Shown one piece after another: positions 43,069 through 50,935 of a stretch of DNA of 64,000 nt. The notes beneath the pieces were generated by a model. It had not been told where the DNA came from and made no database searches. It saw only the letters and a list, made by a program, of their open reading frames with translations. A program made the translations under genes and the position numbers. Within the stretch, counting starts at the first letter, position 1. Each line of letters opens with the position of its first letter. The DNA comes from Sphingomonas sp. GM_Shp_1. Lineage in GTDB: Bacteria > Pseudomonadota > Alphaproteobacteria > Sphingomonadales > Sphingomonadaceae. The stretch lies in assembly GCF_026540895.1 (NCBI RefSeq), contig NZ_JALNUR010000010.1, positions 33,488 to 97,487 on the forward strand, read 5' to 3'.

Positions 43069-43317
43069 ATGATGACCGTCGAGCAGTGCCGAGCCGCGCG
43101 ATCCCTTTTAGGCTGGTCCGCTCAAGAACTTGCTGACCAAGCTGGCATCGGCGTCGCGACAGTGCGCCGCTATGAGGGCGGGAATCAGATTGCGGATATT
43201 TCGCTTGAGGCCTTGTCCGGCGCGCTGGCTTCTGCTGGCGTCACGCTAATCGGGGCGGGTCAAAAATCGACGTCCGGCGGCGTTGGTGTCCGCTTGACGA
43301 AAGGCGTGGGGGGCTGA
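43069..43317 (+). CDS. XRE-family transcriptional repressor
   Basis: 82 residues. Helix-turn-helix at about 14-50 (LLGWSAQELADQAGIGVATVRRYEGG), typical of Cro/C1-type proteins, followed by a short ALSGALASAGVTLIG segment common in alphaproteobacterial XRE regulators. Transcribed away from the 39-43 kb operon, with palindromic sites in between, so it probably controls that operon and itself. Confidence 0.88.
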   Translation: MMTVEQCRAARSLLGWSAQELADQAGIGVATVRRYEGGNQIADISLEALSGALASAGVTLIGAGQKSTSGGVGVRLTKGVGG

Positions 43318-43374
43318 CGCTGTCTTTCACGGTTGGCGCTTGCCGGGGCGGTCCCGTTAGCGGACATCACGATC

Positions 43375-43596
43375 ATGCCCGAAAATGTGCATCTCATCGC
43401 AGAAACCGCAACCAGGCGGCTTAGTCTGATCGCCCAGACGAACGGGATGTGGCGGTTCGTTGAACATAGCCACTATGAGGGTGACGAATATACCGGCGCC
43501 TACTTCGCGCCGACTCACGAATCGGGGTTGTACGAGAGCGCGGATGCAGCGGAGCGGGATGCGCGGGCGACGCTACCGTGGCTGAGGCAAAGCTGA
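43375..43596 (+). CDS. Small hypothetical protein (73 aa)
   Basis: From ATG 43375 (MPENVHLIAETATRRLSLIA). Beta-rich pattern with SHYEGDEYTGAYFAPTHESG and SADAAERDARATLPWL, similar to small DUF-type proteins found beside XRE regulators. Function unknown. Confidence 0.55.
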   Translation: MPENVHLIAETATRRLSLIAQTNGMWRFVEHSHYEGDEYTGAYFAPTHESGLYESADAAERDARATLPWLRQS

Positions 43597-43723
43597 AGCC
43601 GCCCAGAATCTGACATTAGCCGGGCGGGGAAAGGTGCTTGTAAGGCGACCCGCTGAATGGGGCTATCAAACCGCACTTCGGAGCCATTGACCCGGAGCGC
43701 ACCTTTCATGGGATAAAGCTACC

Positions 43724-44460
43724 TTACTTCAAAAACCTTTCCGTCGCCCGCTTGATTTCAGACAGTCCCTTGTCCTTATATGCGACCTCATAGAGTGCTG
43801 TTCCGGTTTCTACTTGCTTTGGAATAAGGCGCGATAGTAACGGCAACGAGCGCAATTCCTCGCCCTTCTTGTATAAATGGCGGCGCGTCTCCCACGCCAG
43901 CATATCGGCCATTTGCAGCCCTACTACGTCCTTCGGCTCGGCATAGCGAATATCCTTGATCTCCGGCCAAGCGTCGCGCTTGCGGTGCCATTCCCACACC
44001 TCAAGTGCACGGCGTTGTATTGCCGCTGATCGGCGAATATCATTGTAATATCGGGCTGGCCGTGAAAATTCATCTCTTGGCGTATCTTCTGCATCATCAT
44101 TTCGAAGCAGAAGCTGTAGGCGGACGGAAAACGAACTTGTAGATCTGAACGCCGCCTAGTCGATTCTTTCCAGTTGCCGAGGGAGGCTGCGCTGACACCG
44201 CCTATTGGGCTTGTTGTCAGAATGTTTGCCATCCGCCTAAGATGTGGCAAGCAGTCTTTGTGCCAGTTCCAGCCTTTGTAAGGGCCGGTTTGGTTCTTAC
44301 AGTCGATGTAGTGGAAGAAGGGCACGCGATCTGCCTGCAACTGAGCTTTCCAAGTCGCAACAATTTTGGGCCAATCTTGCAAGCGAGCAACAAACCCGGC
44401 AATTAGGGTGATGTCATGCGCGCCATCGATACCGCTTTCATCAAAATAGGCGATTTGCAT
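43724..44460 (-). pseudogene. DUF3800-domain protein, frameshifted
   Basis: The N-terminal part (44460 to about 44005) begins MQIAYFDESGIDGAHDITLI, the Asp-bearing DUF3800 opening. The C-terminal part, in another frame (about 43999-43724), continues with DIRYAEPKDVVGLQMADMLA, the family's second conserved block. The two halves join only with a frameshift near 44005. DUF3800 proteins have an RNase H-like fold and sit on many mobile elements. Either a real disruption or a sequencing error. Confidence 0.75.
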
Positions 44461-44680
44461 GCTAGATCATCCTTCCTGCGCGTACGGTTGCGCGACTATG
44501 CGCTTCGCTCCCGGAAGCCGCCAGTCAGCTCCCGCCCAAACCGGACGAAATGGCGGAGTCGAATCCGCTACTAGGCTTAGCGAATTGGCTCGCCTCGAAT
44601 TTATTTTGTAAAGTCACTAAGGGGGGTATGGCGTATTCCCGCAACGTCAGCGACCATATTGCCACAACGGGGTATGTGGC
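44461..44680. other. Region upstream of the relaxase, oriT candidate
   Basis: Holds an inverted repeat TGCCAC-N10-GTGGCA (44660-44681) touching the relaxase start, plus a GCGCGTACGGTTGCGCG hairpin near 44477. MOBV origins of transfer usually lie directly upstream of mob; the exact nic site cannot be read. Confidence 0.35.
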
Positions 44681-45835
44681 ATGGCAAAGCACTATGGCGT
44701 TCTGACGTTCGACAATCGTGGTCCTATCAAGTCGTGGGAGCGGATGACATCTGTCCAACGGCATAACGCGCGGACAGAGGAACTGCCGCATTGCGATCCG
44801 GCGGCACCGGAGCCCTTTTGCCTCAGAGGATCGGTAAGCCTAGTCGAGGACGCACAACGCGAATTGTGCTTGCGCGGGCTCGACCCGTCCGCTCTTCGGG
44901 CTAACGGCGTCATCGCCCATGAGGTGATCCTGACCGCGTCGCACGAGTATTTCGCGCAGGGTGACGAAGCGGAGAGAAACCGGCGCCTGTGGCATTGGGT
45001 TGCCCGAGCCTATCTGGCTGCGATCAAGATCTGGCGGAAAGTGACCATCGTGCAGATGGTGCTCCACCTCGACGAATATACGCCGCACATTCACGTAGTC
45101 CTGATGCCACTGGTCAAGAAGGTGTTCGGGCGGCGGCCGGACGATGGCGAGCGCTGGACGCTGAACGGGCGCGAGATCACCGGTCCTGGCGAGTTTCAGC
45201 GTGCCCACGACGAATATGCGACCGAGATGAAGCCGCTGGGGTTGCAGCCCGGCGTGTCAGGCAGCGGGCGCAAATACCGGCCGTTCGCGGAAAAGGCCGC
45301 TGAGATGGACGAACAGTGCAAGCGGGCGGCGGCAGAGGCGGACGCCGTGAACGCGAAGCAAGGGGCGGAGAAAGCCGAGCAAGCCCGCGCCGCACACTGG
45401 GCGGACGAGTTCGACCGCCTGAAGTGCGATCGGCTCGAGCTGAAGGAGGGGCAGCGCCTGTTGAAGGTCGAACAGGCCAAGGTTCGCGCCGATATGCTCC
45501 GCCAGGAGGTGACGAGGCGGGCGCTGGCGCCGAAAGAGGCGCATCCGACCAAGATATCGGCGCAGTTGGCCGAATTGAGCGATAAAGCCGCCGCCGCGCT
45601 GGCGGAAGCCGATCGGATTAGGGTAGAGGCACAGCGGGCATTGGCGTCCGCGCTGAAGGTTCGGGCGCATGCCGATACGCTGATGGCCATGGCTAATGAT
45701 CTGGAAACGGCCCGCCTGATCCAGGCGCGTGACGCTGCACGGGCTCAGGCCGGCTGTGTGGACGACGCGTTGGAGGAAGCGGACCTCGGCAATCAGCTGG
45801 CGCTTCTCTCGGTAGTAAAAGCTAATGGGAGGTGA
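44681..45835 (+). CDS. mobV: MOBV-family relaxase (Mob/Pre plasmid recombination protein)
   Basis: 384 residues. The N-terminal relaxase domain carries the MOBV metal motif: His129, Asp131, Glu132, Pro135, His136 and His138 in VLHLDEYTPHIHVVLMPL. An AMPLG-like block (MKPLGLQPGVSGSGRKYR) follows, then a long Ala/Glu/Lys coiled coil (about 195-350). Nicks oriT and pilots single-stranded DNA through a helper's conjugation channel. Its presence makes the island mobilizable. Confidence 0.9.
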   Translation: MAKHYGVLTFDNRGPIKSWERMTSVQRHNARTEELPHCDPAAPEPFCLRGSVSLVEDAQRELCLRGLDPSALRANGVIAHEVILTASHEYFAQGDEAERNRRLWHWVARAYLAAIKIWRKVTIVQMVLHLDEYTPHIHVVLMPLVKKVFGRRPDDGERWTLNGREITGPGEFQRAHDEYATEMKPLGLQPGVSGSGRKYRPFAEKAAEMDEQCKRAAAEADAVNAKQGAEKAEQARAAHWADEFDRLKCDRLELKEGQRLLKVEQAKVRADMLRQEVTRRALAPKEAHPTKISAQLAELSDKAAAALAEADRIRVEAQRALASALKVRAHADTLMAMANDLETARLIQARDAARAQAGCVDDALEEADLGNQLALLSVVKANGR

Positions 45836-45865
45836 TCATCCCGCGTGACCCAGAATATGGAACAG

Positions 45866-46186
45866 TTACTGGGTATCCGTTGGAAACGCAGCGCTGAAGC
45901 CGCCTGGAACACTGCCGCTCTCTGCATATCTTCCATCTTCGCACCAGAAACCCACCCCAGCCGCTGCCCCATTAGAAAGGCTATTGATGTTGGCGTTTAA
46001 TAGCCGCGCAGCCATCTCGCAGTTTTTACGATTAGGTTCAGCGGCACTATCGCCGTCGAAAGTCGCGAAATGAACGCGGATGGTGCGGTCCACGCTGGAA
46101 TTGCGGTATAGCGTGACCTCACTCGCACTTCCGGCGGCGCAAGCCGAAAGGCTGGCCAGGATAGCTAAACCTACGCATTTGCGCAT
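45866..46186 (-). CDS. Small lipoprotein, unknown
   Basis: 106 residues. Lipoprotein signal MRKCVGLAILASLSAC with lipobox LSAC; the mature part has two cysteines (NCEMAARLL, FWCEDG) and a TLYRNSSVDRTIRVHFATFD strand pattern. Possibly a surface-exclusion or lysis-type protein, but this is speculation. Lies beyond the 3' end of the phage-like gene. Confidence 0.65.
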   Translation of the reverse strand: MRKCVGLAILASLSACAAGSASEVTLYRNSSVDRTIRVHFATFDGDSAAEPNRKNCEMAARLLNANINSLSNGAAAGVGFWCEDGRYAESGSVPGGFSAAFPTDTQ

Positions 46187-46232
46187 ACCACATCCCCCAA
46201 TTTTGCTTCCATACGGTAGCAGATAAATCAGG

Positions 46233-47022
46233 TCATCCGAAAGGGCTCCTGCTTAGTAACGTGGGAGCATAACCTGGTGTCGAATAAACCCCAGCGCCAG
46301 GGAAGCTTTTGATGAAGCCGTAATTGTCGTAGATAGAACCGCCAGGTGAGAAGGTTCCGGAAGATAGGGCATCCGGCTTCGGCGTCTTATAACTGCTGCT
46401 CCCGAGTACGTTGCCCAAGGCGTTTGAAAAAACCTGCCAGCGCATTGGCCTGAACCTGACTGCCATAGAGCGCGGCGTTTGCCCCGGCGCTTGCTGCACT
46501 GTTTCCTGCGGCGGTTGCCTGATTGACATAGGCGATACCCGAGCCGGTAACCGAGCCCAGAGCGTTCAGACCAGCGCCCTGCTGATTGTTGAGCTGCCCG
46601 AGGTAATTGGCAAACTCACCGCTGGCCTGGTTCTGACCATAGTTTAGCAATGCCTTTTGCGCCGCCCCGCTCTCTAGCGCCCCGCGAGCCGCATACCCGC
46701 TGTTGATCGCGTTGTAGCCCTCGTTGAGCCGCGTCTGATAGCCGGTCGATGCCTTATACTGAGCCAGGGCATCCTGCGCCGCGCCAGTATTGCCTCCAAG
46801 CCCGAGCAACGCATTGATCTGGGTGCCCGCTGCATTCCCGCGGTCAACCGTGGGTGCTGCAAGGCTGTAGTTCTGATTATAGACCTGCTGCGCGAGGGCG
46901 CGGTCTTTTTCCGCCTGTTGGGCCGCGATGTTGGCGGCCTTCTTGGCGCCCTTGCCACCGGTGATGCCCGAGAAAAGGCTACCGACTGCCGAGATGCCTG
47001 CAATGGCAAGAGGAGCAACCAT
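46233..47022 (-). pseudogene. Phage internal-virion/DNA-transfer-like protein, frameshifted at a homopolymer
   Basis: The N-terminal frame (47022-46387) is a Gly/Ala/Gln/Asn-rich helical protein (ITGGKGAKKAANIAAQQAEK then repeated YNQNYSLAAPTV-like helices), typical of podovirus internal-core or ejection proteins. The continuing C-terminus (NALGNVLGSSSYKTPKPDAL to SRSPFG) is in another frame, down to 46233. The switch lies at a run of six T (46427-46432 on the plus strand as A6): removing one base restores a single frame. Could be decay, a +1 programmed shift, or sequencing error. Confidence 0.6.
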
Positions 47023-47306
47023 CAGATGTCCTTCCGGATGTCGCGGGCGCGAGACATGACGTCGTCGTAGATTTTGTCGGCAGAAAGCCGGTCGGCGATT
47101 GCCATCACCGGCAATGACGAGTCATCGATCCGGCCCCCGTCCTCCATTTCATTTAGGATGACGATCGCCCGAGCCATTCCCTCTATCGCTTCCTTGCGGA
47201 AGCCAAGCCGGATTGAATCGGACGCGTAAGTTGCGAGGGCCTGGACGATCGCAAGCTCGCAGGTGGCCAGTGCGAGAATATGCTTTTCTGCGGGATCGTC
47301 GCTCAT
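47022..47306 (-). CDS. Small helical hypothetical protein (94 aa)
   Basis: From ATG 47306 (MSDDPAEKHILALATCELAI). Acidic, helical, with IVILNEMEDGGRIDDSSLPV near the C-terminus. Its TGA shares a base with the start of the virion-like gene (TGATG), so they are coupled; it may be a structural or assembly partner. Confidence 0.55.
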   Translation of the reverse strand: MSDDPAEKHILALATCELAIVQALATYASDSIRLGFRKEAIEGMARAIVILNEMEDGGRIDDSSLPVMAIADRLSADKIYDDVMSRARDIRKDI

Positions 47307-47429
47307 TCCGTTGACCTTGCACCTTGCTGCGTTGGCCATCACGATGGTGAGAACCCAGGCATGTGGAATAGTGGGCGTTGGCTTTTTACCCACTATTCCG
47401 CAGCGGCGCAGCACCCGTAACCCTGGTGG

Positions 47430-47693
47430 ATGCCGAAGCCGAGGAAACGCCCCTTCCCCCGCTATCGCGAACTGGTGGATTACTGCCAGGCGACGTTCGA
47501 CGAGACTGGCACCATGCCGAGCTATTCAGCGATAGCGGCGGCGTTGCGCTTCTATGATCGCAGCACCGTTCGTCGAACTGTCATGCGGGCTGAAGCGCAT
47601 GGGCTGTTGCACCGTGCGGGAGAATGGCGGGGCGGGAAAGGTCAGCGGACGGGTCAGCGGCTTCGGCTGGGGGCAGCGCCTATTAGAGCTTAG
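47430..47693 (+). CDS. LexA-like winged-helix DNA-binding protein
   Basis: 87 residues. RYRELVDYCQATFDETGTMP followed by SYSAIAAALRFYDRSTVRRT and VMRAEAHGLLHR matches the LexA N-terminal DNA-binding fold without a peptidase domain. Probably a small regulator within the element; divergent from the 47022-47306 gene. Confidence 0.65.
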   Translation: MPKPRKRPFPRYRELVDYCQATFDETGTMPSYSAIAAALRFYDRSTVRRTVMRAEAHGLLHRAGEWRGGKGQRTGQRLRLGAAPIRA

Positions 47694-47700
47694 CAACCCG

Positions 47701-47898
47701 TCAATTGACTGAAACGCGCCCACTGTCGCAGTCGGGCTTGCGGACGATCACCAGCAAATCCGCCGCCGCCGGTTCGACGCCATGTGCCGCCAAAAGCGCA
47801 TCAACGTTCTGACCCTTTCCACATTGCGCGACGATCAACCGACCTGCGCCGATCAGCGCACCCTCCAATCGCGCCAGACGTTCCCTGATGCGTGTCAT
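47701..47898 (-). CDS. Small hypothetical protein (65 aa)
   Basis: Begins MTRIRERLARLEGALIGAGR, a coiled-coil helix common at the N-terminus of small phage proteins, then VIVRKPDCDSGR. Overlaps the DUF5681 gene end by 4 nt (ATGA). Function unknown. Confidence 0.6.
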   Translation of the reverse strand: MTRIRERLARLEGALIGAGRLIVAQCGKGQNVDALLAAHGVEPAAADLLVIVRKPDCDSGRVSVN

Positions 47899-48335
47899 GC
47901 CCTGCCCCTTTCTTCCAATGCTGCAATGCGCTGCTCAAGATCACCCGTCTCGACGATCGCCTTATGGGCGGTCAGCAGCGCCATTACGCGACCGGCCTCG
48001 TCTGGCGTCACCTCCCCGGCAGACAATGAGGCCAGGATCGCCGATGACGCTGACACGGCATCTGCGGCGGTCTTAACCGGGGGCAAATCGATGGATACCA
48101 GCGCGTCCCGGCGGGGCGGGGCCAGCCGATCCAGGCACAGGCGAAGGGCGACCGTGTCGCCCTCCAGCGCCTTGTCGATCGCCGCCTTGGTCAGCGCTTC
48201 GTGCTGGCCCTCCAGCAGCGCCTCGATGGCAAGGGTCACCCGCGAACGTGCGCCCTTCGGCTTTCCGGGGTTGCCGGGCTTGAATCGGCCGTCCCCCGAT
48301 TTTGCGGGCTCGTTACGGGGCTCAGAACTGTCCAA
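47895..48335 (-). CDS. DUF5681-domain protein
   Basis: 146 residues. The N-terminal GDGRFKPGNPGKPKGARSRV is the DUF5681 signature, followed by a helical domain (TLAIEALLEGQHEALTKAAI). Such proteins sit beside phage terminase genes and in integrated elements and may bind DNA. No large terminase follows here, so the packaging link is only by family. Confidence 0.82.
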   Translation of the reverse strand: MDSSEPRNEPAKSGDGRFKPGNPGKPKGARSRVTLAIEALLEGQHEALTKAAIDKALEGDTVALRLCLDRLAPPRRDALVSIDLPPVKTAADAVSASSAILASLSAGEVTPDEAGRVMALLTAHKAIVETGDLEQRIAALEERGRA

Positions 48336-48738
48336 AATACCCTCCCTGCGACCGGGCGATCTGATCCTTAAGGTCTTTGATGAAGGCCGCGCTGCCGCTG
48401 TGCATTAGCATGGCTTCAGGCGTTCCCCGGCCAGTTATTATTAGGAACCAGCGGCCAGCACTTTGACCAGCCGCGAAATAGCGCGTCAGATCTTCGCCGC
48501 TCATCTCGTCAAAGGCAGTCGGAGCGATGACCCCGGCCGGCGTGACATCGATCGGATCGTTCGCGTCAACGACAATCATCGCGAACGTCGAAGGTGACCA
48601 GCCGAGGTGCGCCAGCATTGGCGTGACCCAGTCGGATGCCACCTCAGGCGGGGCGTAGCGAACGAGCCCATACCACACGCCCGACCCCTCGGGGCGCTGA
48701 TCCTCCAGCTTCTTTAGGCGGGTTTCCCAGCGGTTCAT
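48322..48738 (-). CDS. Hypothetical phage-type protein (138 aa)
   Basis: Begins MNRWETRLKKLEDQRPEGSG, a helical lead often seen next to DUF5681 genes. The rest is a compact alpha/beta domain without motif. Overlaps DUF5681 by 14 nt. Function unknown. Confidence 0.55.
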   Translation of the reverse strand: MNRWETRLKKLEDQRPEGSGVWYGLVRYAPPEVASDWVTPMLAHLGWSPSTFAMIVVDANDPIDVTPAGVIAPTAFDEMSGEDLTRYFAAGQSAGRWFLIITGRGTPEAMLMHSGSAAFIKDLKDQIARSQGGYFGQF

Positions 48739-48807
48739 ACCTGCATCCCCCGCGCGAATATCGGGTTTTGGGCGGGGTGCCCCGGCCTCTGCGCCTTCGC
48801 GGCCTGA

Positions 48808-48970
48808 CCTATTGTCGCTATTGTCTCTATTGTCAGAGCCTCCGTGTGTGTCACTGCGTTCTCCTTTTTATATAGATAGATAGAAGTCTTTTAGGGGACG
48901 ACGCGAGGGCGCAGGCAGCCAGTGATCGAGACGCAGTCCCTGTGACAATAGGGACAATAGGGACAATAGG
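48808..48970. repeat. 28-bp inverted repeat of 9-bp iterons around an AT-rich core (possible origin)
   Basis: Left arm 48808-48835: three tandem CTATTGTC-type 9-mers. Right arm 48943-48970: three tandem GACAATAGG 9-mers. The arms are inverted copies with 26 of 28 positions matching. The 107-nt spacer contains an AT-rich stretch with TATATAGATAGATAG. Lies in the only real gap (48739-48975) of the replication operon. Confidence 0.7.
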
Positions 48971-48975
48971 TCCGG

Positions 48976-49416
48976 TCACCGGCCGATCTCCCACAGCATC
49001 ACCGGGTCCACGAAGGTCGTGTTCGGTCGGCCCCAGCGCTCGAGATAATAGACGTCGTCGGACGTGAACGCGCGGTGGTCGTCCATCGCGACGATCGACC
49101 GCCCGGCTATCCAGACCGCGAGCGACAGCCATTCATTGCTCCCGTGTGGGCCGATCCCGAACACGTCATGCTCGGTCCAGCCCATCGACAGCGCGGTGGT
49201 CGCCCAGCCTTCGGACGCCAGCCGGATCGCGTCGGCAACGGTTGCGTGCCATTCGTCGGGGCTGGCCAGTCGCGGTGGCTTTTGCTTCGCCAGCGCCCGA
49301 AGGCCCGCTTCTACGGCGGCTGGCAGGCCATAGGCCGATGTGCGGATATATGTTGGCGCTGTGTCTGCCAGCGCCTCCGCCGCCGACTGTCGCCAGTTAC
49401 CCATGATCCGCGCCAT
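48976..49416 (-). CDS. Hypothetical protein (142-146 aa) next to helicase gene
   Basis: The two possible ATGs (49416, 49404) both overlap the DUF3987 stop. Helical N-terminus (NWRQSAAEALADTAPTYIRT), then a Trp-rich half (GWTEHDVFGIGPHGSNEWLS, FVDPVMLWEIGR). Similar small genes follow helicase genes in alphaproteobacterial phages, sometimes involved in replication control. Function unknown. Confidence 0.6.
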   Translation of the reverse strand: MARIMGNWRQSAAEALADTAPTYIRTSAYGLPAAVEAGLRALAKQKPPRLASPDEWHATVADAIRLASEGWATTALSMGWTEHDVFGIGPHGSNEWLSLAVWIAGRSIVAMDDHRAFTSDDVYYLERWGRPNTTFVDPVMLWEIGR

Positions 49417-50935
49417 GCACTGCCGGATTGACCAGATAGTCCTTTTTCGGACGTCCTGGGCCGTCGCCTTGCCGGGTGAAGCCTTCGCGGAGCCACCCAG
49501 CTTCCATCAGCGCTTCAACCGCCGCTTCGACGTCCTGCTTATTCCCCAAGGACGGCAGCTTTGGGTTGCGCTGCACCTCACGGGCATTGATCCGCTCGAG
49601 CCGCTCCTTGACGATGAACCGGGAAAGCGCCGCTGCATCCTTCTCAACTGGCGGCAGAGCGGCGTCACCAAAGACCCGCCGCGCGTGTGGCTTGAGATAG
49701 TCCTCGATAAGCGTCAGGGCGTTGGTCAGGGACAGCACCGAGACGCAAGACGGTTCACGTCCGCCAGCGTCCGCCCAGGTCAGATACTCCAGCGTCAGAG
49801 CGAGGCGAAGCGCTAGGCCACGCGCTTTGCCCGCCCAGGACGCATAAAGACCTGCCGCTTGCCGCACGTCGGCATCGTTGTCAGCGATCCATTCCTCGAA
49901 AATATCGGCGGCGCGAGCATCAAGCGGAATGGTCACCGTCTCGTCTGCGGGGCGATGTATCTGCTGAAGGCGGCGATAGAGCCGATCCAAGCGCGCGGTG
50001 TCCGCGATCTGACGCGGGCGGCTGAAGCGAATCGCTTCCGGCCATACCCACATGAATCGTGCTACAAGGCCATCGTCCGACACGCCAAGAAGAGCGTCCC
50101 GCAGCTTGTCCGGCTGAATGCCGCCCAGGACGCTGACGCCGTTGAACGGCACGACGAGCGGCTTGGTCTGGCTCTTACGGTCGACGACGAAGTGCCGCCC
50201 ACCGTACGCCTCGAGCCAGAACGCCCGGCCACCAGGCGAATAACGTTCAAAGCTGTCCAGCCATCCGGCCAGCTCGTCACGCAGGTGCAGCGTCCCGTTG
50301 ACGTTACCGGCCAGGATCGATGCCATTTCCTCTGGCGTCGAATCCTGAACCATCAGGCGCGGGCGCTGCGGCGCCTCCGGGGCTTCGGCTTCTTCGGGCA
50401 TATCGGGGGTTTCAGCATTGTCCTTGGTCGCCTGCTTTACCCTGTCCTCCCACTGCTTCCGCTCTGCCTTGGCTCGCTCCGCGACGGTGGCATGACTCAT
50501 CAGGACCATGCGGTGCTGCTCAGCCAGCTCACCTTCCATGGCGCGCAAGGGGAGGGTGGCGGCATCGATGCCGGGTGACTTGTTGGACGATGGGTCACCG
50601 ACAAGACCGCCCCACAGGATGCAAGGCTGGTCGAAGCCCTCCCAAGCAGAAACCCAGCGCTTGCCGCCGATAAGCGACGCCGCAACCGTCAGGACGCCGA
50701 TAGCGACATAGTCGACGGGCGCACCTTTGCCTGCGGCCAGATCCCGAACGAGCGGCATCAGGTTGCCCAGCACATCGCCGGGGAAAAGTGGAGCGGGCGC
50801 AAGGCTGGCGCGCGTAACCGACATGTCGGGCGTCGACCATCCAGCGGTGCGACCCGAGGTCGCGTACCCTTCGAAGGGCATCGAGGTGAACGACTCTGCG
50901 TCGTCGAACCGCGATTGCACGGATGCCGCGCTCAT
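49397..50935 (-). CDS. DUF3987 helicase-like protein
   Basis: 512 residues matching DUF3987, a RepA/DnaB-like ATPase family of mobile elements. The P-loop is GDPSSNKSPG (113-122, Asn where Gly is usual), followed by a charged insertion (about 155-200). Then come DSTPEEMASILAGNVNGTLH, LRDELAGWLDSFERY and GGIQPDKLRDALLG. A winged C-terminus ends in a basic region. It follows the primase gene with a 4-nt overlap, so it is the likely replicative helicase or its partner. Confidence 0.85.
   Translation of the reverse strand: MSAASVQSRFDDAESFTSMPFEGYATSGRTAGWSTPDMSVTRASLAPAPLFPGDVLGNLMPLVRDLAAGKGAPVDYVAIGVLTVAASLIGGKRWVSAWEGFDQPCILWGGLVGDPSSNKSPGIDAATLPLRAMEGELAEQHRMVLMSHATVAERAKAERKQWEDRVKQATKDNAETPDMPEEAEAPEAPQRPRLMVQDSTPEEMASILAGNVNGTLHLRDELAGWLDSFERYSPGGRAFWLEAYGGRHFVVDRKSQTKPLVVPFNGVSVLGGIQPDKLRDALLGVSDDGLVARFMWVWPEAIRFSRPRQIADTARLDRLYRRLQQIHRPADETVTIPLDARAADIFEEWIADNDADVRQAAGLYASWAGKARGLALRLALTLEYLTWADAGGREPSCVSVLSLTNALTLIEDYLKPHARRVFGDAALPPVEKDAAALSRFIVKERLERINAREVQRNPKLPSLGNKQDVEAAVEALMEAGWLREGFTRQGDGPGRPKKDYLVNPAVHGADHG

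Noticed and set aside
48808..48970. CRISPR array.
   Set aside because: The repeats are only 9 bp, adjacent without spacers, and arranged as an inverted pair; no cas genes are present. No CRISPR array was seen anywhere in the window.
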